Below the pieces are notes generated by a model, which saw only the letters and a program-made list of their open reading frames with translations, was not told where the DNA came from and did not search any database. A stretch of 64,000 nt of DNA from Streptomyces sp. SJL17-4 (GTDB lineage: Bacteria > Actinomycetota > Actinomycetes > Streptomycetales > Streptomycetaceae): NCBI RefSeq assembly GCF_036826855.1, contig NZ_CP104578.1, forward strand, positions 6,173,501-6,237,500, read 5' to 3'. Positions 56,311 through 64,000 of the stretch are shown here, one piece after another; positions within the stretch are counted from its first letter, which is position 1, and each line of letters opens with the position of its first letter. A program made the translations under genes and the position numbers.

Positions 56311-58148
56311 GCGGCTCCCTGTGGCTGAAACCCCCGACCACCGAAACCCCACTCCCGGCGATCCCCCGCCCGCGCCGGGAACACACCCCGACCCGCCCGG
56401 GGAACCAGCCCCCCGACACGGCGCCCCCGGCCCCCGTCACAGCGCCCCCGGCCACCGGACCGGCCTCCGGCATCACGGCCGAGGCCACCGGGCCGGGGAC
56501 GGCGGCGGCCGGTGTGCCGACGACGGCGGCCTGGCCGGCGACGGCCACTGCCGCGGTGGCCGCGCCTGGGGTGGTGCCCGCCCCTGGCGTGGTGGCTGCT
56601 CCCGGCGGGGTGGCCGCCTCGGGCGTGGTAGCTGCCTCGGGCGTGGTGGCCGCTCCCGGCACAGCGGCCGCCCCCGGCCCCGCCACCGCCGTCGGCACGC
56701 CGGTCACCCCCGGCCCGGCCGCCGCACACGGCATCCGCCCGTACGCCGCCGGAGGCTCCCCGTACCCCGCCGGAGGCTCCCCGTACCCCGCCGGAGGCTC
56801 CCCGCACCCCGCCGGAGGCGAACTCGCCGGTGATCCGCTCGACGAGCTCGCCGAGCGGCTCGGGGGGTTCGTCGCCGTCGCCGTGCACCCCGACGAGATC
56901 GCCGCCGTCCTCGAGTCCGACGGCATGACCGACGACCACATCCGGCTCACCTACGGCCGCGCCGACTCCTTCGAGCTCGCCGAGGACCTCTACGCGCGCG
57001 TGGAGCGGCGCCACCCCGCCCCGGAGGTGCCGCCCGGCGGCGCCTGGCACACCGGGCTCGCGGGCTGTCTCCTGCGCGGGCTCGTCTTCGCGCTGCCCGG
57101 CCTCGCGTACGTCCTCGCCGCGCCGCTGCTCGCCGTGGAGCAGGGCCGGTTCGGGCTCCCGGGCGGAACGGTTCCGCTGCTCGCGGGCGCCGTCACCGGC
57201 TGGGTCTGGAACCAGGCCCTCGCCCACCGCGCGTACACCTGGCTGGGCCTCGGCGACCGGCCCGCCGCCGTCCGCGCCCTGCTCCTCGGGGCCCCGGCGG
57301 GCGCCCTCGCCGGTACGGTCGTCGCCCTCGCGGCGGCCGCGCCCGGCGAGACACCGGCGGCCCTGTTCGCCGCCGGGCAGGCGGTCTACCTCGCCGCCGC
57401 GACCGTGCCTCTCGTCCTCGGCCGCGAACGGGCCCTGCTCTGCGCCCTGATGCCGCTCGCCGGAGCCGTCCCCGCCTTCCGCTGGGACCTGCCCGACCTG
57501 CTGCGCGCCGGCCTCCTCCTCACCGCGCTCACCGCGAGCGTCACCTTCGCCGGGCTCGTCCTCCGGCCGGGTGCCCGGCCGGGCGCGGCGGGACGCGGCG
57601 GACCCCCGCGCGCGGCCTCCCTCCCGTACGGCCTCTTCGGCCTCGGCAGCGGTCTGCTCGTGCTCCAGGCGGGCATCGGCGACACCCTGGTGAGCGGCGC
57701 GGGGGCCGTCGTGGCGCTGACGCTCTCCATGGGGCCCGCCGAGTGGCTGCTGCACCGCTTCCGGGGCGAGAGCCTCACCCGGCTGCGGACCCTGGGCACC
57801 GCACGCGAGTTCCGCCGCGCGGTCACCGGCACCCTCGTGCTCTGTCTCGGCGGCTACCTCGGCGTCCTCGTCGCGCTCACCGTCGCCGTGACCCTGGCCT
57901 GGCCCGGGGCGCCCTGGCCGACGCTCCCGCGCCTCGTCACGCTGCTCCTGATCGGGACCGTGCTCTGGCTGGGGCTGCTGCTCCAGGCCTTCGGGGCGGT
58001 GCTCAGCGCGGCCGCCGTCTGTCTGCTCGCGGCGGCGGCGCAGACGCTGGAACCCGCGGCGGGCCCGGCGGCGGCCGGGGGAGCGGCGGCCGTGCTCGCC
58101 GTCCTCACCTGCGTCCTGCTGGTACGACCGACCGCCCACCGCGTCTAG
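56307..58148 (+). CDS. Large polytopic membrane protein of the PelF operon, low-complexity N-terminus
   Basis: 613 residues. Residues 1-185 are disordered Pro/Ala/Gly sequence with repeats (GVVAAPG/GVVAASG; AGGSPYP three times). A short helical segment (about 190-240, DPLDELAERLGGFVAVAVHPDEIAAVLESDG) follows, then about 10-11 membrane helices to the end. Its place, overlapping pelF by 4 bases, is that of PelG, the 12-helix partner of PelF in Pseudomonas, but I see no clear PelG motif. The likely role is export of the polymer or membrane docking of PelF. The N-terminal domain has no counterpart known to me. Confidence 0.8.
   Translation: MSGSLWLKPPTTETPLPAIPRPRREHTPTRPGNQPPDTAPPAPVTAPPATGPASGITAEATGPGTAAAGVPTTAAWPATATAAVAAPGVVPAPGVVAAPGGVAASGVVAASGVVAAPGTAAAPGPATAVGTPVTPGPAAAHGIRPYAAGGSPYPAGGSPYPAGGSPHPAGGELAGDPLDELAERLGGFVAVAVHPDEIAAVLESDGMTDDHIRLTYGRADSFELAEDLYARVERRHPAPEVPPGGAWHTGLAGCLLRGLVFALPGLAYVLAAPLLAVEQGRFGLPGGTVPLLAGAVTGWVWNQALAHRAYTWLGLGDRPAAVRALLLGAPAGALAGTVVALAAAAPGETPAALFAAGQAVYLAAATVPLVLGRERALLCALMPLAGAVPAFRWDLPDLLRAGLLLTALTASVTFAGLVLRPGARPGAAGRGGPPRAASLPYGLFGLGSGLLVLQAGIGDTLVSGAGAVVALTLSMGPAEWLLHRFRGESLTRLRTLGTAREFRRAVTGTLVLCLGGYLGVLVALTVAVTLAWPGAPWPTLPRLVTLLLIGTVLWLGLLLQAFGAVLSAAAVCLLAAAAQTLEPAAGPAAAGGAAAVLAVLTCVLLVRPTAHRV
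56748..56819 (+). repeat. Three 21-bp in-frame repeats (AGGSPYP)
   Basis: Units start at 56748, 56769 and 56790 (the last with Tyr to His), plus a 9-base partial. Confidence 0.92.
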
Positions 58149-58160
58149 GGGACCGGGCCC

Positions 58161-58778
58161 GTGAATCGTTTCCTCCTGGTGCCGTTCTACGAGCACCCGG
58201 CCGACCGGCCCGAGGCCTGGTCGGCCCTCGTCGAGGCGGCGCCGTCCCTGTACGGCGTAGTCGTCAACCCGGCGAGCGGCGCGGGCGACGCCCCCGACCC
58301 GGCGTTCGCCGACGCCGCCGACCGGCTACGGGCGGCCGGGGTCCGGCTCCTCGGCTACGTGGACACGGACTACGGGCGCCGCCCGCACGCCGAGGTCGTC
58401 ACCGATCTGCTCCGTCACCGCGACTGGTACGGCACGGACGGCGCCTTCCTCGACCAGGTCTCCACCGCGCCCACCGCCCTCGCCCACTACCGCAGGGTCG
58501 CGGTCGCGGCCCGGGCGGCGGGGGCCGTGACCCTGGTGCTCAACCACGGCGCCCATCCGGACCCGGGGTACGAGGAGTTCGCGGACCTCCTCGTCACCTT
58601 CGAGGGCCCCTGGGACACGTACCGGACGCTGGACCTGCCGGTCGCCCCCCACTACTGCCACCTCGTGTACGCGGCTCCGCCCGGCGTCCGCCCGGTCACC
58701 CCGGTGCACTGTGCCGTCCCCGGCACGGGCGCGCACCCCTGGGGCACCCTCCCGCACCTCCCGGAGCCGGCCCGCTGA
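58161..58778 (+). CDS. Spherulation-specific family 4 / Sph3-like (GH135) glycosidase
   Basis: 205 residues in a TIM-barrel pattern: LLVPFYEHP (strand one), GVVVNPASGAGD, LLGYVDTDYG, TDGAFLDQVS and LLVTFEGPWD. These match the conserved acidic blocks of spherulin-4 proteins, whose Aspergillus member Sph3 cleaves deacetylated galactosaminogalactan. No signal peptide or anchor is visible, unlike fungal Sph3, so it may act inside the cell or leave by another route. GTG 58161 follows AGGGGA; it is 12 bases after the previous stop, so last gene of the operon. Confidence 0.85.
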   Translation: MNRFLLVPFYEHPADRPEAWSALVEAAPSLYGVVVNPASGAGDAPDPAFADAADRLRAAGVRLLGYVDTDYGRRPHAEVVTDLLRHRDWYGTDGAFLDQVSTAPTALAHYRRVAVAARAAGAVTLVLNHGAHPDPGYEEFADLLVTFEGPWDTYRTLDLPVAPHYCHLVYAAPPGVRPVTPVHCAVPGTGAHPWGTLPHLPEPAR

Positions 58779-58799
58779 GCCTGCGGGGGCACGGGACGT

Positions 58800-59564
58800 T
58801 CACCCCAGGGCGAGCGCCACCAGCGCCGTCGTCGCCGCCGTCTCCTCCACCGCTCCGAACACGTCCCCCGTCACCCCGCCGAACCGCCGTACGCACCGGC
58901 GCAGCAGCGCCGCCGCCGCCCCCAGCGCCGCGCCCGCCGCCAGGACGTAGTGGACCGCGTCGTACGGGGAGAACAGCAGGCCCGTCGCCGCGAGGAGGAC
59001 CAGGACGACCGCCGTCGAGAGCGTCGCGGACCGGACCGGGACGGTCGCGGCGACGATCGCGCCGAGGCCCTCGGGGCGGGCCGCGGGGACGCCGTGGCGG
59101 GAGGCGTGGGTGAGGGCGAGGCGGGCGACGGTCGCGGCGAGGACGGCGCCGACCGCGCCGTGCGCCCAGCTCTCCCCGTACAGCTCGAAGAGCGCGGCGA
59201 CCTGGGCGAACAGGACGAGGAGCAGCACGATGACGCCGAACGGGCCGACGTCCGACTGCTTCATGATGCGCAGCGCGTCCTCGGCGGGCTTGGCGCTGCC
59301 GAGCCCGTCGGCGGTGTCGGCGAGGCCGTCGAGGTGGAGGCCGCGGGTGAGGACGGCGGGCACGGCGGTGGAGACGACGGCGGCGAGCAGCGGGCCCGAG
59401 CCGAGCGCGAGGAACGCGCCGCCCAGCCCGGCGGCGAAGAGTCCGACGACCAGACCGGCCAGCGGGGCGCAGAGCATGCCGGTGCGCGCCGTGTCCCGGT
59501 CCCAACGGGTGATGCGGGTGGGGAACACGGTGAGGGTGCCGAAGGCGAAACGCAGGCCGTCCAT
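58800..59564 (-). CDS. cobS: Adenosylcobinamide-GDP ribazoletransferase
   Basis: Membrane enzyme that joins alpha-ribazole to adenosylcobinamide-GDP, the last step of cobalamin assembly. 254 residues starting MDGLRFAFGTLTVFP. The HLDGLADTADGLGS motif (about 75-88) binds metal and is diagnostic. Five or more membrane helices. ATG 59564 lies 6 bases after a minus-strand TACCCT box, suggesting a leaderless message; upstream in-frame ATGs (59606, 59633) cover the opposing promoter. The partner gene cobT is 3.3 kb away. Confidence 0.95.
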   Translation of the reverse strand: MDGLRFAFGTLTVFPTRITRWDRDTARTGMLCAPLAGLVVGLFAAGLGGAFLALGSGPLLAAVVSTAVPAVLTRGLHLDGLADTADGLGSAKPAEDALRIMKQSDVGPFGVIVLLLVLFAQVAALFELYGESWAHGAVGAVLAATVARLALTHASRHGVPAARPEGLGAIVAATVPVRSATLSTAVVLVLLAATGLLFSPYDAVHYVLAAGAALGAAAALLRRCVRRFGGVTGDVFGAVEETAATTALVALALG

Positions 59565-59570
59565 CGGGGC

Positions 59571-59615
59571 AGGGTAATCGCCGCCTCCGGACGGTAGATT
59601 GCGCATATCGCGCAA
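59571..59615. promoter_or_regulatory. Divergent control region cobS / His-rich membrane protein
   Basis: TACCCT (59571-59576 minus) is a likely leaderless -10 of cobS. TTGCGC-atatc-GCGCAA (59599-59615) is a perfect 6+5+6 inverted repeat, 16 bases before the plus-strand ATG. No cobalamin riboswitch elements are seen. Confidence 0.5.
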
Positions 59616-59631
59616 ATCGGAACGGGGTGGC

Positions 59632-60396
59632 ATGGGTCACTGGTTCTCCCGCAACATCGTCGAGCCGGGCAAGCTCCCGATGCTTCTCGCGCTGACCTCG
59701 TTCATCGTGACGTTCCTGGTCACGCGGACCATCGTCCGTCTCATCCGGGCGGGGAAGGGGCCGTTCGGAAACGTCTCCTCCGGCGGTCTCCACATCCATC
59801 ACGTCGTGCCGGGCGTGGTCCTCACGATCATCGGCGGTTTCGGTGCGGTCGGCAGCGACCGGCACGGGATCGGCGGGGCCGTCTTCGCCGTCGTCTTCGG
59901 GATCGGCGCGGGGCTCGTCCTGGACGAGTTCGCGCTGATCCTCCATCTCGACGACGTGTACTGGAGCGACGAGGGCCGCAAGAGCGTCGAGGTGGTCGTC
60001 CTCACCGCCGCCCTGGTCGGGCTCACCCTGAGCGGTTTCTCGCCGCTCGGTGTCGACGACATGACCGCCGACGAACGCCAGGACCGGGCCACCTTCATCC
60101 TCACCCTGGTGGTGAACTTCCTCTTCATCCTCATCACGCTGGTGAAGGGGAAGTTCCGGATGGCGGTGATGGGGACCCTGATCCCGTTCGTGGCGATCGT
60201 CGGCGCCGTCCGGCTCGCCCGCCCCGGCTCCTGGTGGTCCCGCCGGTTCTACGGGCGCCGCCACCGGGCACGGGCCCGCTCCCGGCTCCGTACGTACCGC
60301 CACGACAAGCGCTGGAACAGGATCCGGCGCCGTACTCAGGACTTGATCGGCGGCTTCCAGGAGCGGGTCCCCGGACGGGGTTCCACGCCCTCCTGA
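59632..60396 (+). CDS. Polytopic membrane protein with HIHH motif
   Basis: 254 residues, no family named. Five probable membrane helices lie between about 15 and 205, with a HIHHVVPG motif at about 56-63 and an acidic DEFALILHLDDVYW segment (about 98-112) that could together bind metal. The C-terminal 55 residues are very basic (RRFYGRRHRARARSRLRTYRHDKRWNRIRRR). GGGGTGG precedes ATG 59632. The last 61 bases overlap the convergent rhomboid-like gene, so the two mRNAs could pair. Confidence 0.78.
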   Translation: MGHWFSRNIVEPGKLPMLLALTSFIVTFLVTRTIVRLIRAGKGPFGNVSSGGLHIHHVVPGVVLTIIGGFGAVGSDRHGIGGAVFAVVFGIGAGLVLDEFALILHLDDVYWSDEGRKSVEVVVLTAALVGLTLSGFSPLGVDDMTADERQDRATFILTLVVNFLFILITLVKGKFRMAVMGTLIPFVAIVGAVRLARPGSWWSRRFYGRRHRARARSRLRTYRHDKRWNRIRRRTQDLIGGFQERVPGRGSTPS

Positions 60397-61046
60397 CCGC
60401 GCTCGCGCCAGGCCTGGATCCCCATCAGGACGAGGACGCCGGCGATGGCCGCGAGATGCTCCTTGCCCGCCAGGTTCGGCTTGATGATCACCTCGACGAC
60501 CATCGCCACCACCACGAGCGTGCCCGTCCACCGGGCCCCGTACCGCCAACAGACGTAGACGGCGAGGCCGACCACGGCCGCCGACGGCCCGGTGTCGACG
60601 ACCTGCGCGTCGGTGGCGGGCAGCCCGAGCGGGGTGTCCGGGCCGAGCGCGATGCCCACGCGCGCGTACAACGTCCCGCAGAGGGTGGCCAGATAGGCGA
60701 CGGCGAGTGTCCGCCACCGCCCGAGACAGGTCTCGGCGATCCCGAAGACCAGCAGGACCTGTGCGAGGGCGCCCCACACGGGCAGGTCGAGCGCGGGCAC
60801 GAACAGCGAGAGCGGAGTCCGGAGCAGCGCCAGCCAGAACGGGTCCTCGGCCCGTACGGAGCCGATGTTCTGGACCGGCTGATAGCCCCAGTCCTGGTTC
60901 TGCACCAGCTGGAAGAGGGCGGTGAGACAGACGGCGGCGAGCGTCATGGGGACCGCCCGCCACTTCTTCGTGAGAAGCGCGCTCCGTACGGTGAGGAACA
61001 GCGGGCCCCACTCGCGACGGGCGAACTCCCGGAGGGCGCGGTTCAA
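60336..61046 (-). CDS. Rhomboid-like membrane protein
   Basis: 236 residues with six to seven membrane helices. GPSAAVVG (possible catalytic Ser) and EHLAAIAG (possible catalytic His) are spaced as in rhomboid proteases, though the usual GxSG is GPSA. The TTG at 61046 is taken as start: GGAGAG lies 6 bases upstream and the codon overlaps the TGA of the upstream lysyltransferase gene (TTGA). Co-translation with the MprF-like gene suggests joint work in the membrane. Confidence 0.75.
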   Translation of the reverse strand: MNRALREFARREWGPLFLTVRSALLTKKWRAVPMTLAAVCLTALFQLVQNQDWGYQPVQNIGSVRAEDPFWLALLRTPLSLFVPALDLPVWGALAQVLLVFGIAETCLGRWRTLAVAYLATLCGTLYARVGIALGPDTPLGLPATDAQVVDTGPSAAVVGLAVYVCWRYGARWTGTLVVVAMVVEVIIKPNLAGKEHLAAIAGVLVLMGIQAWRERGQEGVEPRPGTRSWKPPIKS

Positions 61047-62806
61047 CGGCCGCTCTCCAGATGCCTGCGGTGCAGCCACTTCGGGAGCCCCGGAGCCTCC
61101 AGGAACCCCTCCGCGCGACCGGCCGCGAGGCCGATGCGCAGCAGGTCCGCACTCTTCTCGAAGAGCATGAATCGGGGCTCCCAGATCGGTCGGTACTTGG
61201 CGTTGGCGCGGTACAGCGACTCGATCTGCCACCAGCGGGAGAAGAAGCTGAGCAGCGAACGCCACATGCGCAGTACGGGTCCCGCCCCGAGCTTCGAGCC
61301 ACGTTCGAAGACGGACCGGAACATCGCGAAGTTGAGCGAGACCTGAGTGATCCCGATCTCCTTGGCGCGCTGGAGGAGTTCGATGACCATGAACTCCATC
61401 AGGCCGTTCTCGGACTCCCGGTCCCGGCGCATCAGATCGAGCGAAAGCCCCTTCGGCCCCCAGGGGACGAAGGACAGCACCGCCCGCAGCTCACCGTCCC
61501 CGTCCGTGCACTCCAGCATCACGCACTGTCCGTCCCGCGGATCCCCGAGCCGCCCGAGCGCCATCGAGAAGCCGCGCTCGGTCGCTCCGTCCCGCCAGTC
61601 GTCGGCCTTCCGCAGCAGCTCGGCCATCTCCTCGGCCGGGATGTCCTCGTGGCGCCGGATCCTGACCTCGTACCCGGCCCGCTTGACCCGGTTGAAGGCC
61701 TGCCGGACCGTCCGCATGGCCCGCCCGTCCAGGGTGAACTCGTCGGTCTCCACGATGGCCTCGTCGCCCAGCTCCAGGGCGTCCAGGCCGTGCCGGGCGT
61801 AGATGACCCCGGCCTCCTCGCTCGCGCCCATCACCGCCGGGATCCAGCCGTGCTCGCGCGCCTCGGCCAGCCAGGGTTCGATGGCACCCGGCCAGGCCTC
61901 GGGGTCGCCGATCGGGTCGCCGGAGGCCAACGACACCCCGCCGACCACCCGGTAGGTGACGGCGGCCTTCTCGCTCGGCGACCACACGACGCTCTTCTCG
62001 CGGCGCAGCGCGAAATAGCCCAGCGAGTCGCGGTCCCCCTGCTTGTCGAGCAGGGCCCGCAGCCGCTCCTCGTCCTCCTCGGTCAGCGGGTCGGTGGCCC
62101 GGCGGGAACGGAAGGCGGCGAACAGCACCGCGAACAGCAGCAGCGTGGACAGGACGTTGATGGTGACGTCCACCCAGCCGGGGGTGGTGATCCCGGCGAA
62201 CCGCGAGTCGTCGGTGGCCAGGGTGATCAGCCGCATCACGCCGTACCGCCAGCGCTCCAGGAAGGTGGAGTGGGCGGTGGAGGTGTTGGTGACGGTGACC
62301 AGGACGGCAGCGAGCAGCGAGGTGACGAGCAGTCCGCCGACCGCGACGACCGCGGCGAGCCACGGGTTGGAGCGGTCGCCCTTGGCGTAGAACTCCTTGC
62401 GGCCCAGCAGCAGCGCGAGCACGAACGCGGCGGTCAGGACCAGCGAGATCCAGTTCTGGGCGTGCTGCCGGATCTCCGGGAAGAACATCACCAGGGCGAA
62501 GAGCAGCAGGAACAGACCGCCGAGCACCAGGTTGAGGATCCACGCCGCGCGCTTGCGCCGTCGCATGGTGATCGCCAGGAAGAGGGTGAAGACCCCCGAG
62601 GCGAAGCCCGCCGTGAGCATGTACGGGGTGAAGTAGTTGTCCTCGTTGTGGCGGCGCAGGTCCTGCCCGAAGGAGACCCAGACGGCGCTCAGGAAATTGA
62701 TGAACGTGACGACGCGCAGGTACCAGACGGCGAACGCGGCGCTGCGCCGTGAACGGGCGGTCGTGCCCCGGGGTGCTGCTTCGGCAGACAAGCGGACTTC
62801 TCCCAT
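61043..62806 (-). CDS. MprF-like phosphatidylglycerol lysyltransferase (membrane protein, LPG synthase domain)
   Basis: Predicted to transfer an amino acid from tRNA to phosphatidylglycerol or another lipid and flip it, lowering surface charge. 587 residues: six to seven N-terminal helices (about 25-245), a linker, and a C-terminal DUF2156/LPG-synthase domain (ALRREKSVVWSPSEKAAVTYRVVGGVSLASGDPIG; LSFVPWGPKGLSLDLMRRD; GITQVSLNFAMFRSVFE). No lysyl-tRNA synthetase domain as in mycobacterial LysX. ATG 62806 lies 8 bases after TATGAT; a TTG at 62791 after GGGAGAA is an equally good start. Coupled to the rhomboid-like gene. Confidence 0.88.
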   Translation of the reverse strand: MGEVRLSAEAAPRGTTARSRRSAAFAVWYLRVVTFINFLSAVWVSFGQDLRRHNEDNYFTPYMLTAGFASGVFTLFLAITMRRRKRAAWILNLVLGGLFLLLFALVMFFPEIRQHAQNWISLVLTAAFVLALLLGRKEFYAKGDRSNPWLAAVVAVGGLLVTSLLAAVLVTVTNTSTAHSTFLERWRYGVMRLITLATDDSRFAGITTPGWVDVTINVLSTLLLFAVLFAAFRSRRATDPLTEEDEERLRALLDKQGDRDSLGYFALRREKSVVWSPSEKAAVTYRVVGGVSLASGDPIGDPEAWPGAIEPWLAEAREHGWIPAVMGASEEAGVIYARHGLDALELGDEAIVETDEFTLDGRAMRTVRQAFNRVKRAGYEVRIRRHEDIPAEEMAELLRKADDWRDGATERGFSMALGRLGDPRDGQCVMLECTDGDGELRAVLSFVPWGPKGLSLDLMRRDRESENGLMEFMVIELLQRAKEIGITQVSLNFAMFRSVFERGSKLGAGPVLRMWRSLLSFFSRWWQIESLYRANAKYRPIWEPRFMLFEKSADLLRIGLAAGRAEGFLEAPGLPKWLHRRHLESGR

Positions 62807-62814
62807 GAAAAGCG

Positions 62815-62820
62815 ATCATA
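62815..62820 (-). promoter_or_regulatory. -10 box of the MprF-like gene
   Basis: The minus strand reads TATGAT, 8 bases before ATG 62806. A start site about 7 bases downstream would leave little or no leader for the ATG, or a short one with GGGAGAA for the TTG. Confidence 0.55.
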
Positions 62821-62913
62821 TGGGGCAGTCCTTGCCGCACGGAGACGCCGGAGACGGCCACGCGCGCGTCGCGCGTGACCGCCTCGGAGTCGATCGTTCC
62901 CGTCTCCCCGCTC

Positions 62914-63990
62914 TCAGGCCTCCGCAGCGCCCTCGTCGTCCGGAGTGGTCGGATCCGGACGTTCGGGCAGCTCCGCGGCGAACGCCGCCGCGGCCTTGAC
63001 GAGGGGGAGTGCGAGCAATGCCCCGGTTCCCTCACCCACATGGACGCCGTGATCGAGCAGAGGGTTGAGCGCCATCCTGTCCAGGGCCTTCGCCTGCGCC
63101 GGCTCCCCGCTCACCTGACCCGCGAGCCACCAGTCCGGCGCCCGGAACGCCGCCCGCTGCGCCACCAGCGCGCACGCCGCGCCCACCACCCCGTCCAGGA
63201 TCACCGGCATCCGCCGCACCGACGCCTGGAGCAGGAAACCGGTCATCGCCGCCAGATCCGCCCCGCCGACCGCCGCCAGCAGCTCCAGCTGATCGCCCAG
63301 GACCGGCCGGGCCCGCCGCAGCGCGTCCCGGATCGCCGCGCACTTCCGCATCCACGCCAGATCGTCGATCCCGGCGCCACCCCGGCCCGTCACCACGGAG
63401 GCGTCCGTCCCGCAGAGGGCCGCGATCAGCGTGGCGGCCGGCGTCGTCCCGCCGACACTCAGATCCCCGAGGACCACCAGATCGGTGCCCGAGTCCGCCT
63501 CCTCGTCGGCGATCGCGATCCCGAGCCGGACGGCCGCCTCGGTCTCCTCGACCGTCAGCGCGTTCTCGACGTCGATCCGGCCGCTGCCGCGCCGCACCCG
63601 GTGGCGTACCACCTCGGCGGGCAGCAGCTCCGGGTCGCAGTCCAGGCCCGCGTCCACGACCCGGACCGGCACGTCCGTCGACCGGGCGAGCACCGCGATC
63701 GGACTCGCCCCGTCCAGGACCGCGCGCACCAGCTCGTGCGCGGTGCCCGCCGGGCGCCCCGACACATCGAGCGAGGCCACCCCGTGATCGCCCGCGAACA
63801 GCACCACCTTCGGCTGCTCGATCGCCCGCACCTTGACCGAGGCCTGCGCGGCCGACAGCCACTCACCGAGCTCGTCGAGCCGACCCAGCGCACCCGGCGG
63901 CACGGTCAGCCGCTCACGGCGCTCCTCGGCGTCCCGCCGGATCCCCCCGTCGGGGCGCTCGATCAGATCGGAGAAGTCGTCCAGGTTCAC
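62914..63990 (-). CDS. cobT: Nicotinate-nucleotide-dimethylbenzimidazole phosphoribosyltransferase
   Basis: Makes alpha-ribazole phosphate for CobS. 358 residues. Motifs LFAGDHGVASL, LGDLSVGGTTPAATLIAAL, GRGGAGID and the C-terminal HVGEGTGALLALPLVKAA with the catalytic Glu are all present. GTG 63990 (VNLDDFSDLIERPDGG) is taken as start; only ten more bases are visible, so a longer N-terminus outside the window cannot be excluded. It is on the same strand as cobS but parted from it by three membrane-protein genes. Confidence 0.94.
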   Translation of the reverse strand: MNLDDFSDLIERPDGGIRRDAEERRERLTVPPGALGRLDELGEWLSAAQASVKVRAIEQPKVVLFAGDHGVASLDVSGRPAGTAHELVRAVLDGASPIAVLARSTDVPVRVVDAGLDCDPELLPAEVVRHRVRRGSGRIDVENALTVEETEAAVRLGIAIADEEADSGTDLVVLGDLSVGGTTPAATLIAALCGTDASVVTGRGGAGIDDLAWMRKCAAIRDALRRARPVLGDQLELLAAVGGADLAAMTGFLLQASVRRMPVILDGVVGAACALVAQRAAFRAPDWWLAGQVSGEPAQAKALDRMALNPLLDHGVHVGEGTGALLALPLVKAAAAFAAELPERPDPTTPDDEGAAEA

Positions 63991-64000
63991 GGATTTCCGC

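Noticed and set aside
59571..59631. Cobalamin riboswitch before cobS
   Set aside because: The gap is too short and no B12-box sequence is present; cobS appears leaderless.

Overview
The window reads as a stretch of a Streptomyces chromosome. Coding GC is very high, GTG and TTG starts are frequent, and many promoters look leaderless (a TAnnnT -10 box 6-8 nt before the start codon). The gene order glnII ... glnA, RDD protein, DUF4191, small ORF, lipA, lipB ... aceE ... sucB, lpd, pepA is the one I know from the Streptomyces core. I see no tRNA, rRNA, IS element, CRISPR array or prophage. Accessory content appears as small insertions between core genes.

Layout. 1-6853: secreted starch degradation (3'-part of an alpha-amylase with CBM20, then a 1766-residue double-GH13 pullulanase). 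6840-18282: mixed genes, including a diiron-type protein coupled to a ferredoxin reductase, a tyrosine phosphatase, and a Met/His-rich membrane protein with a PepSY protein and an orphan winged-helix regulator. 18388-18510 encodes a possible Cys-Cys leader peptide. 18702-29763: the nitrogen core, glnII and glnA, each with a four-element GlnR box. Between them lie a two-gene vWA operon, a Gfo/Idh/MocA oxidoreductase, a MocR regulator with an ArsC-like protein, and a cyclodipeptide synthase/P450 pair.

29848-35493: RDD protein, DUF4191, lipoate genes lipA and lipB, and a TPR regulator, followed by a dense field of intergenic palindromic repeats (35577-35975). 36088-43456: FAD oxidoreductase, SDR, TetR, GNAT and WYL genes. 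43498-52300: oxidative metabolism (aceE, an FCD-type GntR regulator, a two-lipoyl E2, lpd, pepA). LipA and LipB make the lipoyl cofactor carried by this E2.

52616-58778: a compact exopolysaccharide operon (Agd3-type deacetylase, PelF-type glycosyltransferase, large membrane protein, spherulin-4/Sph3-like glycosidase). It resembles the fungal galactosaminogalactan and bacterial Pel toolkits. 58800-63990: cobS and cobT, separated by an MprF-like lysyltransferase, a rhomboid-like protein and a His-rich membrane protein.

The two most interesting loci are (1) the cyclodipeptide synthase/P450 pair, which matches my recollection of the Mycobacterium tuberculosis Rv2275/CYP121 mycocyclosin pair in gene order and in P450 length (396 residues), but has changes at two active-site positions; and (2) the Agd3-PelF-membrane-Sph3 operon. 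Comparisons with named proteins are from memory and not from a search.
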